Source of the DNA: Leucobacter sp. G161
Lineage (GTDB): Bacteria; Actinomycetota; Actinomycetes; Actinomycetales; Microbacteriaceae
NCBI RefSeq assembly: GCF_001482305.1
Contig: NZ_LOHP01000021.1
Span: 1 to 64,000 of the forward strand
Direction of reading: 5' to 3'
Length of the DNA stretch: 64,000 nucleotides
This document shows, piece after piece, positions 55,070 to 63,546 of this stretch. Every line of letters starts with the position of its first letter. The first letter of the stretch is position 1. The notes beneath the pieces are model-generated. The model saw nothing but the letters and a program-made list of their open reading frames with translations. It had not been told where the DNA came from and searched no databases. Position numbers and translations under genes: made by a program.

Positions 55070-55546
55070 GTGGACGAATACTATTCAAGCACCTTGACGG
55101 GCTGGCGTGAATGGGTGAGCCTGCCCGGAATCGGGGTGCCGTGGATCAAAGCCAAGATCGACACCGGGGCGCAGACCTCGGCCCTGCACGCGGGCAACAT
55201 TACCGTCTTCGAACGAGACGACGCCGAGTGGGTCCGGTTCACGGTGCAGCCGTGGCAGGAGGGCACGCTCGACGAGGTCGAGGTGGCGCTCCCCGTCCAT
55301 GACCGTCGCACGGTTCGCAGCTCGTCCGGGCACACGCAGGACCGGCTCGTCGTCGTGATGGAACTCGGCCTGTGCGGCCGCGAGGTACCGGTCGAGGTCA
55401 CGCTCACCGACCGCGAAGAGATGGTGTTTCGCATGCTCATCGGGCGCGAGGCGCTCAAGCAGGGATACGTCGTCGACTCGGGCGCGTCGTACCTCGGGGG
55501 TCGGCCGCCTGCAAAGATCCGCAAACGCAACCGCGGACGCGCATAG
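55070..55546 (+). CDS. Retropepsin-like aspartic protease (RimB type, formerly Zn_protease)
   Basis: A 158-residue single-domain aspartyl protease-like protein. The active motif is AKIDTGAQTSALHAG, with HDRRTVRSSSGH, ELGLCGREVPVEVTLTDREE and FRMLIGREALKQGYVVDSG following. Proteins of this family pair with RimK ligases and may trim or regulate glutamate tails. It starts with GTG at 55070, with AGGAG very close upstream; a longer frame to 54971 overlaps rimK's N-terminal region. The 26-bp divergent spacing implies shared regulation. Confidence 0.83.
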   Translation: MDEYYSSTLTGWREWVSLPGIGVPWIKAKIDTGAQTSALHAGNITVFERDDAEWVRFTVQPWQEGTLDEVEVALPVHDRRTVRSSSGHTQDRLVVVMELGLCGREVPVEVTLTDREEMVFRMLIGREALKQGYVVDSGASYLGGRPPAKIRKRNRGRA

Positions 55547-55608
55547 GTTCCACAAACTCAGTCCACAAACCCCTGGTCAGCCGCGTGACTCCTGAGTAGT
55601 CTGAGCAC

Positions 55609-56706
55609 ATGAGCACGAACTCTCTCGACCTAATCCCGGCCGGCACGATCTTCACCGCCGAACAGATCACGCACTACGCAAGCCCGGAGACACGCACGCT
55701 TGACGAGGCGATCGCCGACGCCGACCTGCTGGTCGCGACACCACACTCGGGCGCCGCGATCCCCGAGGAGCTCGCCGAGTTCCTCTCCCCCGCGCTCACC
55801 CGCCGACTGCAGTACGACTTCTCCGACGTCGCAACCGCGGCAATCGTGCGCCGCTGGGCAGAGATTGATCACCGCATTGTCGCAGTGATCAATCCGCACC
55901 CCCGCCTCATCCGCGACCCGAACCGCAAGAAGCCTGCCGAGGTGCGCGCCGACCTCGCGGCAGCGATCGAGCGGGTGCGTGCCGCCGGCGCATGGCAGAA
56001 GGTCGACCTCACTGGCGTCGACGCGATCCGCCCCGTGACGTTCTCGTTCTTCCCGATCCTCGAGATCCCCGACACCGAGGAGGGGCTGCAGCGCCTCGTC
56101 GACGCATTCGCGGACACCGCAGAGCAGGGCCTCGGCGTGTACGAGCGCACCCGCGAGGACCTTACGGACCGCTTCGTCGCCCAGGGCCTCAAGCGGGGCG
56201 GATCATTCACCCGACTGTCGTTCCACGACACCATGAACACCACCACCACCCGCGAGGGCGCGGTGAACGTCGAGCGCGCCGAGGCAGACCGGCTCCCCGC
56301 CGCCGTCGCGCTCTCGAACCGCGGCGACCACGACGGCGAGGAGCGCGATCCAGCGGATCGGCCCACCATGGATCCCGCGGCGCTGCGCGCCCTCGCCGCC
56401 GCCCACCGGTCCGGCTTCAACGTGTCCGATCCTGATGCGGTGCTCCTCAACCAGCCGTACCTCGGGAGCGAGGAGATCCGCGCTGCCGGCGAACGCTTCG
56501 GGAAGCTGCGCGCGGAAGCCGACGCCGCTGGGCTCAGCCTCGGCGCAGTGCAGGCCGAGTTCCTGCGCGAGTTCCTGCTCGGCGATGCCGCTGCCGCCGA
56601 GCTGCAGCAGCCCGGCACCGACTGGGTCGCAGAGGATCCGGCGCACGTCGACATGATCGCACGCGCCTGCAAGCGCGCTTGGGATGCATTCCGCGCCGCG
56701 CAGTAA
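55609..56706 (+). CDS. N-formylglutamate amidohydrolase-like protein
   Basis: A 365-residue member of the N-formylglutamate amidohydrolase family. The metal/substrate motifs are LLVATPHSGAAIPEEL, YDFSDVATAAIVRRW and INPHPRLIRDPNR. No other histidine-degradation gene is nearby, so the true substrate may be a different formyl- or acyl-amino acid. TAGTCT at 55597-55602 ends 6 nt before the ATG, another leaderless candidate. A GNAT gene follows 12 bp downstream. Confidence 0.8.
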   Translation: MSTNSLDLIPAGTIFTAEQITHYASPETRTLDEAIADADLLVATPHSGAAIPEELAEFLSPALTRRLQYDFSDVATAAIVRRWAEIDHRIVAVINPHPRLIRDPNRKKPAEVRADLAAAIERVRAAGAWQKVDLTGVDAIRPVTFSFFPILEIPDTEEGLQRLVDAFADTAEQGLGVYERTREDLTDRFVAQGLKRGGSFTRLSFHDTMNTTTTREGAVNVERAEADRLPAAVALSNRGDHDGEERDPADRPTMDPAALRALAAAHRSGFNVSDPDAVLLNQPYLGSEEIRAAGERFGKLRAEADAAGLSLGAVQAEFLREFLLGDAAAAELQQPGTDWVAEDPAHVDMIARACKRAWDAFRAAQ

Positions 56707-56718
56707 CATCGGAGCACT

Positions 56719-57348
56719 ATGGCTCACACCGAAGACGCTGCTACCCAGTTCACCGTTCGTCCGCTCGAGGCGGGTGATCTCGAGGAGACCGCACGCATTC
56801 TCTGCGAGGGGTTTCTGAACGATCCGGTCTGGGGGCCCGCCTTCCCCGAGCATCCCGACCGGCGGGAGCACGCGCTCGCGCACTGGCGGTTCATGGTTGA
56901 CCAGGCGATCGGCCACGGCGAACCGCTCCTCGCTGAGTGCCCCGACGGCAGCATCGGCGCTGTGTCGACGTGGTTCCCGCCCGGCGCAGACGAGGTGCAC
57001 GAGGACGACGCGCCTGCCTACGAAGCGCTGTTGCGCTCGACCATCGGTGACGCTGCCGCTGAGGCGCTGCTCGGCGAGGGCGACCTGTTTGCTGAGGCAC
57101 GCCCAACCGAGCCACACGCCTACCTCTCCATGCTCGCGGTGGCTCCCGAGGCGCGCGGGCTGGGCATCGGGATGGGCCTCGTCGCGGCAGCGCTCGAGCG
57201 CTACGACGAGATGGGCCTGCAGACGTACCTCGAGTCATCGAACCCCGCGAACGATGCACGCTACGAGCGCATCGGCTACGTCGCCGCGAAGCAGATCCAC
57301 ATTCCCGGGTCACCGACGGTGCAAAGCTACCTCCGCGCTGCGGGCTAA
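56719..57348 (+). CDS. GNAT family acetyltransferase
   Basis: A 209-residue acetyltransferase. The acetyl-CoA site is in AYLSMLAVAPEARGLGIGMG, followed by LQTYLESSNPANDARYERIG. The length and the double N-terminal lobe (WFPPGADEVHEDD) are common in actinobacterial GNAT proteins of unknown substrate. It lies 12 bp after the amidohydrolase gene and is probably co-transcribed. The next hairpin probably ends this operon. Confidence 0.85.
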   Translation: MAHTEDAATQFTVRPLEAGDLEETARILCEGFLNDPVWGPAFPEHPDRREHALAHWRFMVDQAIGHGEPLLAECPDGSIGAVSTWFPPGADEVHEDDAPAYEALLRSTIGDAAAEALLGEGDLFAEARPTEPHAYLSMLAVAPEARGLGIGMGLVAAALERYDEMGLQTYLESSNPANDARYERIGYVAAKQIHIPGSPTVQSYLRAAG

Positions 57349-57381
57349 GCGGCTGCACCCAGCCAGCCCTGCCCTACCCCC

Positions 57382-57461
57382 AACGACAGAAGATCTGTGA
57401 TCTCCCGCAAGTATGTCGTTTCCTCGCGGATCGAACATAGCTTGGGGAGATCCCAGATCTT
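57382..57461. terminator. Long intergenic inverted repeat with alternative pairing
   Basis: AAGATCTGTGATCTCCC at 57390-57406 pairs with GGGAGATCCCAGATCTT at 57445-57461 (16 of 17 bp). A competing stem is possible: AACGACA at 57382-57388 with TGTCGTT at 57414-57420. It lies between the convergent GNAT and dicarboxylate-transporter genes, so terminator function is the simplest reading. Confidence 0.6.
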
Positions 57462-57500
57462 CGGGCACTCAGGCGGCCGCGCGCGGCCCCGAGCGTGGGT

Positions 57501-58844
57501 CTATCCGCCCCAGAGCACTCCGAAGAGCGAGCCGACCGCGATGGTCGCCGCCGCGAGGATGAGTGTCGGGAGGAAGAACGAGTGGTCGACGAGCTTCGTG
57601 CCGAGCTTCGTCGAGCCGGACTCGTCGAAGTTCGCCGCGGCGATCTGCGAGCCGTTCGTCGGCAGCAGATAGATACCGGCGAAGGCACCCGCCCACATGC
57701 CGCTCATGAGGCCGAGCGGGATACCGGCGGCGAGACCAATCGGCACAATCGAGTTTGTCGCAGTCGACTGGCTGGTCGTGAGCACGCAGACGAGGAAGAC
57801 GCCGAGGGCGAAGATCCACGGTGCCGTGTCGACGAGACCACCGATGCCGTCGGCAACGAGCTGCGAGTGCTCCCCGAGGAACGTGTTCGTGAGCCAGGCG
57901 AGACCGAAGAGTGCGATTGCCGAGACCATACCGGCACGGAACACCGTCATCGTCGGGATCTCGGAGACCTTCGGCTTCGACACGAGCATGATGAGCGTGC
58001 CCGAGACAAACATGATGATCTCGATGATGGGCGTCATGGCGATGGGCGACTCGTCCGCGCCGAGGGGGCGCAGCCCGGAGAAGAGGCCGAAGATAACGAT
58101 GACGAGCACGCCGAGCAGGAAGATGATTGCCGCCCAGCGGCCCTGGCTGGTGACGGTGACCTCGGCCTTGACTGCGGTCGCGGTGGCGCCGGGTGCGACG
58201 AGCTTGCCAGACGCGATCTTCGCCTGGATCTCCGGGTCATCGGCGATGTCCTTGCCGAGGCGGCGCACGAAGAGGCTGGCGAGGAAGATGCCGACGATCG
58301 CTGCGGGGAGGGTCACCTTGATGATGTCCATGAGCTCGAAGTTCCACGGTGCCGTGTCGGTGAGCGCGATCATCGCAGCCATTGCTGCGGACACCGGGCT
58401 ACACGCGAGCGCGATTCCCGTCGCGACAACGGAAAGCGAGAGCGGGCGCGAGGGGCGGATCCCGTTGCGATACGACAGATCGTAGATCACCGGGAGCAGC
58501 GGGTACAGGATGTTCGAGGTGCCCGCACCGACCGAGAACAGGAACGCCGTGAGCGGGGCGATGAGGGTGATCTGCTTCGGGTTCTTCGAAATAACCTTGG
58601 CCGCGATCGACACCATCCAGTCGATGCCGCCTGCGGCCTGCATCATCGAGGATGCGAGTACAACGGAGAGGACGATGAGCAGCGCGTCGACCGGCGGTGC
58701 GCCGGGAGCAAGGCCGAACACGAAGACCAGGATGGCGACGCCGGTGCCGCCCCAGAGTCCGAGACCAACCCCACTTGACCGCGTGCCCATGACGATACAG
58801 CCGAGCACAACGAGTAGCTGCGTGATGAAGAGAAAGATGTCCAC
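57501..58844 (-). CDS. Dcu-type C4-dicarboxylate transporter
   Basis: A 447-residue polytopic carrier of the DcuA/DcuB type, moving fumarate, malate, aspartate or succinate. Family blocks are TRSSGVGLGLWGGTGVAILV, APLTAFLFSVGAGTSNILYP, then FSFL-like central helices, and SQSTATNSIVPIGLAAGIPL. It starts with GTG behind AAGGGG. Dcu carriers serve fumarate respiration in anaerobes or aspartate/fumarate exchange more generally; no fumarate reductase gene is nearby, so a specific role is not shown. Confidence 0.85.
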   Translation of the reverse strand: MDIFLFITQLLVVLGCIVMGTRSSGVGLGLWGGTGVAILVFVFGLAPGAPPVDALLIVLSVVLASSMMQAAGGIDWMVSIAAKVISKNPKQITLIAPLTAFLFSVGAGTSNILYPLLPVIYDLSYRNGIRPSRPLSLSVVATGIALACSPVSAAMAAMIALTDTAPWNFELMDIIKVTLPAAIVGIFLASLFVRRLGKDIADDPEIQAKIASGKLVAPGATATAVKAEVTVTSQGRWAAIIFLLGVLVIVIFGLFSGLRPLGADESPIAMTPIIEIIMFVSGTLIMLVSKPKVSEIPTMTVFRAGMVSAIALFGLAWLTNTFLGEHSQLVADGIGGLVDTAPWIFALGVFLVCVLTTSQSTATNSIVPIGLAAGIPLGLMSGMWAGAFAGIYLLPTNGSQIAAANFDESGSTKLGTKLVDHSFFLPTLILAAATIAVGSLFGVLWGG

Positions 58845-58967
58845 GAGTTCCCCTTTGAATGATTCTGCATCAGACTATCCGTCGAACGAGTCTTAGCGAA
58901 GCTTTTTCTGTGTAGCATCTATCAACACACGTGAGGCATGATGGGAGTGACGAGAGAAAGGCAACAC

Positions 58968-60605
58968 GTGTCCGCAATCCTTGCGGGGCCTCGGGCCCTG
59001 CTCCCCACCCGAGACGACTACAGCGGCCTGCGCACCGGCTGGCGAGGTGACGTCGTCGCCGGCCTCACGGTCGGCATCGTCGCGCTGCCGCTCGCGCTCG
59101 CCTTCGGCGTGAGCTCCGGCGTCGGGGCAGAGGCCGGCCTCATCACCGCGATCGTCGCGGGCCTCGTCGCTGCCGTCTTCGGCGGATCCAACGTGCAAGT
59201 ATCCGGCCCAACCGGCGCGATGGTCGTCGTGCTCGCCCCCATCGTCGTGCTGCACGGCGCAGGCGCCGTCGCCGTCGTCAGCCTCATGGCCGGCATCATG
59301 GTCATCCTCGCGGGCATCTTCAGGCTCGGTCGCGCGGTGAGCTATATCCCCTGGCCCGTCATCGAGGGGTTCACCGCGGGCATCGGCATCATCATCTTCC
59401 TGCAGCAGGTCCCCGCCGCCCTCGGGGTCGCAGCCGAGGGCCACTCCTCGAACGCGGTGGTCGCCGCCTGGCAGACTGTTACCGAGGCCGCATGGCCTGG
59501 CGCGCTCCTCCCCCTCGCGGCGGTCGCAGCCGTCGCCATCATCATGCTGCTCCTCGAGCGCTTCGTGCCAGCGTTCCCGGCGTCCTTCGCCGCGATCCTC
59601 ATCGTCTCCGTCATCGCAGCGCTCACGGGCAGCCTGCTCCCCACGATCGGGGAGCTCCCGAGCAGCCTGCCGGCCCCGACCCTGCCGAGCTTCGACGCCG
59701 CCATGCTCGCGTCGCTCGCCGGCCCCGCGGCCGCGGTTGCCGCGCTCGCGGCCATCGAATCGCTGCTCTCGGCGCGCGTCGCCGCAACCATCGCCGACAC
59801 CGGGCCAGTGAACGCCGACCGCGAGCTCTTCGGTCAGGGCCTCGCCTCGGTCGCGTCCGGGCTCTTCGGCGGCATGCCGGCGACGGGCGCCATCGCCCGC
59901 ACCGCCGTGAACGTACGCTCGGGCGCCAGAACCCGGCTCGCGGCGATCATCCACGCCCTCGCGCTCCTGCTCGTCGTGCTCGTCGCAGCCCCCGTCGTCG
60001 GCGCGATCCCGCTCGCCGCCCTCGCCGGAGTGCTCATGATGACCGCCGCCCGCATGGTGTCGTTCGAGACCGCAAAGCGCGTGTTCCGCTCGGGCAAATC
60101 GAGCGCTGCGACCTTCGCGATCACCCTACTCATCACCGTGAGCGTCGACCTCGTTGTTGCCGTCGGCATCGGCGTCGCGGTCGCCGCCTTCTTCGCGCTG
60201 CGCACTCTCGGCAACATGAGCGTCGCGACGCGTGAGACACTGCCGGGCGAGGTCGAACTTGGCGACGAGCGCATCGCACTGTTCAAAGTCGAGGGCTCGC
60301 TCTTCTTCGGTGCAGCAGACCGGCTCGTCGAGGCGATCCAAGATGAGGAAGGGGTTGAGGTCGCGATCCTCCGCCTCTCCGACCTGCAGATCATCGACGC
60401 GACCGGCGCGAACGCGCTCGCTGGCCTGGTCGCCACCCTCGAACGGCGCGGCGTCACCGTGCTCATCAAGGGGGTGCAGGCGCATCACCGCACGCTGCTC
60501 GACCGACTCGGGGTGATCGCGTCGCTGCGCGATCCGCATCATCTGTTCGACGAGCTTGACCCCGCGCTCGAGCACGCACGAGACCACATCAGGCGGGCCT
60601 CCTAA
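58968..60605 (+). CDS. SulP family inorganic anion transporter with STAS domain
   Basis: A 545-residue transporter for sulfate, bicarbonate or a similar anion. The membrane domain has the SulP signature GLTVGIVALPLALAFGVSSG and GSNVQVSGPTGAMVVVLA, then FFGGMPATGAIARTAVNV-type block LFGGMPATGAIARTAVNVRS. The STAS domain (about 430-545) includes ALFKVEGSLFFGAADRLV and LRLSDLQIIDATGANAL. The GTG at 58968 is chosen because AGAAAGG lies 6 nt upstream; an ATG at 58938 is possible. It is divergent from the dicarboxylate carrier. Confidence 0.9.
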   Translation: MSAILAGPRALLPTRDDYSGLRTGWRGDVVAGLTVGIVALPLALAFGVSSGVGAEAGLITAIVAGLVAAVFGGSNVQVSGPTGAMVVVLAPIVVLHGAGAVAVVSLMAGIMVILAGIFRLGRAVSYIPWPVIEGFTAGIGIIIFLQQVPAALGVAAEGHSSNAVVAAWQTVTEAAWPGALLPLAAVAAVAIIMLLLERFVPAFPASFAAILIVSVIAALTGSLLPTIGELPSSLPAPTLPSFDAAMLASLAGPAAAVAALAAIESLLSARVAATIADTGPVNADRELFGQGLASVASGLFGGMPATGAIARTAVNVRSGARTRLAAIIHALALLLVVLVAAPVVGAIPLAALAGVLMMTAARMVSFETAKRVFRSGKSSAATFAITLLITVSVDLVVAVGIGVAVAAFFALRTLGNMSVATRETLPGEVELGDERIALFKVEGSLFFGAADRLVEAIQDEEGVEVAILRLSDLQIIDATGANALAGLVATLERRGVTVLIKGVQAHHRTLLDRLGVIASLRDPHHLFDELDPALEHARDHIRRAS

Positions 60606-60685
60606 CGAGATTCGGTACCCTGGTGCCACGCGGATAGTTCCTGCGGCTGACGCGTATCAGCCGCCGCTCCCGCAGACTGGAGATC

Positions 60686-61918
60686 ATGACACGCAGCACC
60701 CGCTCCTCCGCCCGCTACATCGGTATCGATCTGGCACGGTTCCTCGCCGTCGCCGGCATGATGGCGAACCACCTCGTGGCGATCGTCGCCATGAACCCGA
60801 CCGCGTCGGAATTCGACCAGCGCGCCGGCGAGATCGCCACAACCGTGACCAGCGGCATCGCCGCAGCCCTGTTCGCGGTGCTCGGCGGCGTGAGCGCGGT
60901 GTTTGCAAGCAAGCGGGCACTCACCGCCGGTCGCACCGGAGCAGCGACAGTCTCGATTGTGCTGCGCGGGCTCATCCTCATCGTGCTCGGGCTAGCGCTC
61001 GGCGCGCTCGAAGTGCCCATCATTGTTGTGCTCGTCTACTACGGCGTCGCGCTCATCCTCGTGTCCGTGTTCATCGCGGCGCGCACGTGGCTCGTCGCGC
61101 TGTCCGCGGCGGTGCTGTGGATCGCGGGCGGCCCGCTCAACGCGCTCGCGCGACAGGCCCTCGAAGTTGTCGAGGAGGCCGGTTCCCCCTCGTTTGAGAG
61201 CTTCGCAGCCGAACCACTCGAGACACTTCGCGGCCTGCTCCTCACCGGCGCGTACCCAGCGATCACGTGGGTGGCGTACCTGCTCGTCGGCATCCTCATT
61301 GCCCGAGCATTGCTTGCGGCGAATGAGCGCGGTCGGCTCTCGCGCACCACGCTCGGCCTCGCCGGGCTCGGCATCGCGCTCGCCGTGCTCGCGACGCTCG
61401 CCTCAAACTGGACCCTCGCGAACCTCGCCCGATTCGGTGTCGCAGCCCCCGACGGGCTCGATATGGCGACGTTCACGAAGTTCCTCGGAATGCAGCAGTT
61501 CGGCGCACCGACGTCTCCGGAACTCTGGGCGCAGCTCGTCGCGGCCCCCCACTCGGGTTCGCCGATGGAGATGCTCCGCACCGTCGGCATTGCGCTCGCC
61601 GTGATCGGCCTGCTCGTCACGCTGTTCGATTCGCGCGACGCGGCTCCCGGCCCCGTCACCGATGTCTTCCGCTCGGCCGGCGCAGCACCGCTCACGATCT
61701 ACGCGCTGCACCTCATCGCGACGAGCTTCGCGTACGCCCCGGTCTACGCGGGTGTTGACTACTCGGCGGGGATCCCGTGGTGGATTGCGGGGCTCGGCGC
61801 CTTCGGCATCCAGCTCGCTGGCGTGCTCATTATCGGCGTGATCCTCTCGGTGACGAAGCGGCGCGGCCCGCTCGAGGCGATCACCTCGGGAATCGCGAAG
61901 GGGCTCACCCGCACGTAG
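60686..61918 (+). CDS. DUF1624/HGSNAT-type membrane protein
   Basis: A 410-residue protein with ten or so helices. The first helix YIGIDLARFLAVAGMMANHL and the PLTIYALHLI motif late in the chain are typical of DUF1624/DUF418 proteins, which are related to membrane acyltransferases such as heparan-glucosaminide acetyltransferase. The His after the first helix (NHL) could be the active site. It could O-acetylate cell-wall sugars; that is inference. CTGGAGA precedes the ATG. Confidence 0.75.
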   Translation: MTRSTRSSARYIGIDLARFLAVAGMMANHLVAIVAMNPTASEFDQRAGEIATTVTSGIAAALFAVLGGVSAVFASKRALTAGRTGAATVSIVLRGLILIVLGLALGALEVPIIVVLVYYGVALILVSVFIAARTWLVALSAAVLWIAGGPLNALARQALEVVEEAGSPSFESFAAEPLETLRGLLLTGAYPAITWVAYLLVGILIARALLAANERGRLSRTTLGLAGLGIALAVLATLASNWTLANLARFGVAAPDGLDMATFTKFLGMQQFGAPTSPELWAQLVAAPHSGSPMEMLRTVGIALAVIGLLVTLFDSRDAAPGPVTDVFRSAGAAPLTIYALHLIATSFAYAPVYAGVDYSAGIPWWIAGLGAFGIQLAGVLIIGVILSVTKRRGPLEAITSGIAKGLTRT

Positions 61919-62004
61919 GGGCGGCGACTATCGGGTCCCGGGTTCGTGACGCCGCGTTACCTGGGCGCTCGCGTGATCGGCCAGACGGCATGCATGATGA
62001 GGGC

Positions 62005-63447
62005 ATGGCTGACTGTACGAAGGCACACGAAACACGGGCGCAGGGCGCCGCCGCGCACGACTCGCTCGAGCACGGCGCCGCGCCAGCAGCGGCGACCCCG
62101 CACACCGACTGGTCGGGCTTCGGCTTCGAGACCCGGCAGGTGCACGCGGGCGAATACCCAGACCTGAACACAGGTCTCAGGGTGCCTCCGATCGCGCTGA
62201 GCGCCGGCTACGTGTTCGACGACTTCGACGACCAGGTCGACCGCTTCGCCGGCCGCAGCATCGACCCGATCTACTCGCGGCAGGGCAACCCGACGAACTC
62301 GGTCGCTGAGGCACGTCTCGCCTCGCTCGAGGGCGGATCCAGCGCGGTCGCCGTGTCGAGCGGCCAGGCCGCGATCTCCTCGGCGCTGTTCGCGATCGCG
62401 CAGGGCGGTGACCACATCGTCTCGACGGCGTCGATCTACGGCGGCACCCGGATCCTGTTCGGCCGCAGCTTCAAGCGCTTCGGCATCGAGGTCGACTACG
62501 TGTGGGATGCGGCGGACGACGCCGAGTGGGATCGGGCGATCCGCCCGAACACGAAGGCGATCTACACGGAGACGATCCCGAACCCACGTAACGACGTCAC
62601 CGATCTGAGCCGCATCGCTGAGGTCGCCGCCCGCCACAACCTGCCGCTCGTCGTCGACAACACCGTCGGCACGCCCGCGCTCATCCGCCCGTTCGAGCAC
62701 GGCGCGAACATTGTGGTGCACTCGACGACGAAATTTCTCACCGGCCACGGGGCCGCGGTCGGCGGGGCGATCGTCGACGGTGGCAACTTCGATTGGGAGG
62801 CCGCGGAGCGCGCGGGCCGGAGCTACCCGCTCATCACCGACGTGAAGCCGGGGCTGGGTTCGATGGTGGATCGCTTCGGCCCCGGCGCCTACGCCCGTGC
62901 CACCCGCGAGGGCGTTGTGAACGACATCGGCCCCGCGCTGTCGCCGTTCAACGGATTTCTGCTGCATCAGGGGCTCGAGACGCTGTCGCTGAGGATGGAG
63001 CGGCACGTCGCCTCGTCGCTCGAGATCGCCGCATGGCTTGAGCAGCAGCCCGAGGTCGAGTCCGTCGACTACGCCGGCCTGCCGTCGTCGCCGCTGTTCG
63101 AACTCGCGGCGCGCGACTACGGGCTGACCGCTGACGGTGCCGGGGCGCGGACCGGGTCCGTGTTCGGGGTGACCGTGCGCGGCGGCATCGCGGGTGCCCG
63201 CGCCTTCGTGAACGGCCTGCGCGTCTTCTCGCGGATGACGGGCATCGGCGACACCCGCTCGATGATCATCCACCCGCTCACGTCCACGCACGCGACGTTC
63301 GCGCCGGAGATCAACGAACGGCTCGGGATCACGCCCGGGCTGCTCCGGCTCTCGATCGGCCTGGAGTCGGCGGGCGATCTCATCGCGGACCTGCGCGCGG
63401 GGCTCGACGGGGTCGCCGCGGTTGACGGGGTTGACGGGGTCGGCTGA
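62005..63447 (+). CDS. metY: O-acetylhomoserine aminocarboxypropyltransferase (MetY)
   Basis: A PLP enzyme of the Cys/Met metabolism family that forms homocysteine (or cysteine) from the O-acetylated amino acid and sulfide. The protein is about 480 aa. Conserved blocks are FETRQVHAGEYPDLNTGLRV, DPIYSRQGNPTNSVAEARLA, AVSSGQAAISSALFAI and the PLP lysine in VVHSTTKFLTGHG. The C-terminal part has MIIHPLTSTHATFA and RLSIGLE. The start at 62005 has GAGGG close upstream; the frame continues back to 61777. A 40-residue Ala/His-rich N-terminus precedes the core. No sulfate-assimilation gene is next to it, but the SulP transporter is 1.4 kb away. Confidence 0.9.
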   Translation: MADCTKAHETRAQGAAAHDSLEHGAAPAAATPHTDWSGFGFETRQVHAGEYPDLNTGLRVPPIALSAGYVFDDFDDQVDRFAGRSIDPIYSRQGNPTNSVAEARLASLEGGSSAVAVSSGQAAISSALFAIAQGGDHIVSTASIYGGTRILFGRSFKRFGIEVDYVWDAADDAEWDRAIRPNTKAIYTETIPNPRNDVTDLSRIAEVAARHNLPLVVDNTVGTPALIRPFEHGANIVVHSTTKFLTGHGAAVGGAIVDGGNFDWEAAERAGRSYPLITDVKPGLGSMVDRFGPGAYARATREGVVNDIGPALSPFNGFLLHQGLETLSLRMERHVASSLEIAAWLEQQPEVESVDYAGLPSSPLFELAARDYGLTADGAGARTGSVFGVTVRGGIAGARAFVNGLRVFSRMTGIGDTRSMIIHPLTSTHATFAPEINERLGITPGLLRLSIGLESAGDLIADLRAGLDGVAAVDGVDGVG

Positions 63448-63546
63448 GCCGCTCGAGCGGCACGTCACCCCGAACGCGAGACGATCGGTCGGGAACCGGG
63501 CGCGCACGGTCGGGCGCGCGCTCCCGCACGCTGGGAGCGTAGATGT

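Noticed and set aside
57495-58778. A 427-codon plus-strand frame opposite the dicarboxylate transporter
   Set aside because: Composed almost only of charged residues (D, R, E, H), as expected from antisense of a membrane protein.
61919-62004. Possible SAM riboswitch before metY
   Set aside because: The short gap between the DUF1624-like gene and metY shows none of the conserved SAM aptamer blocks.
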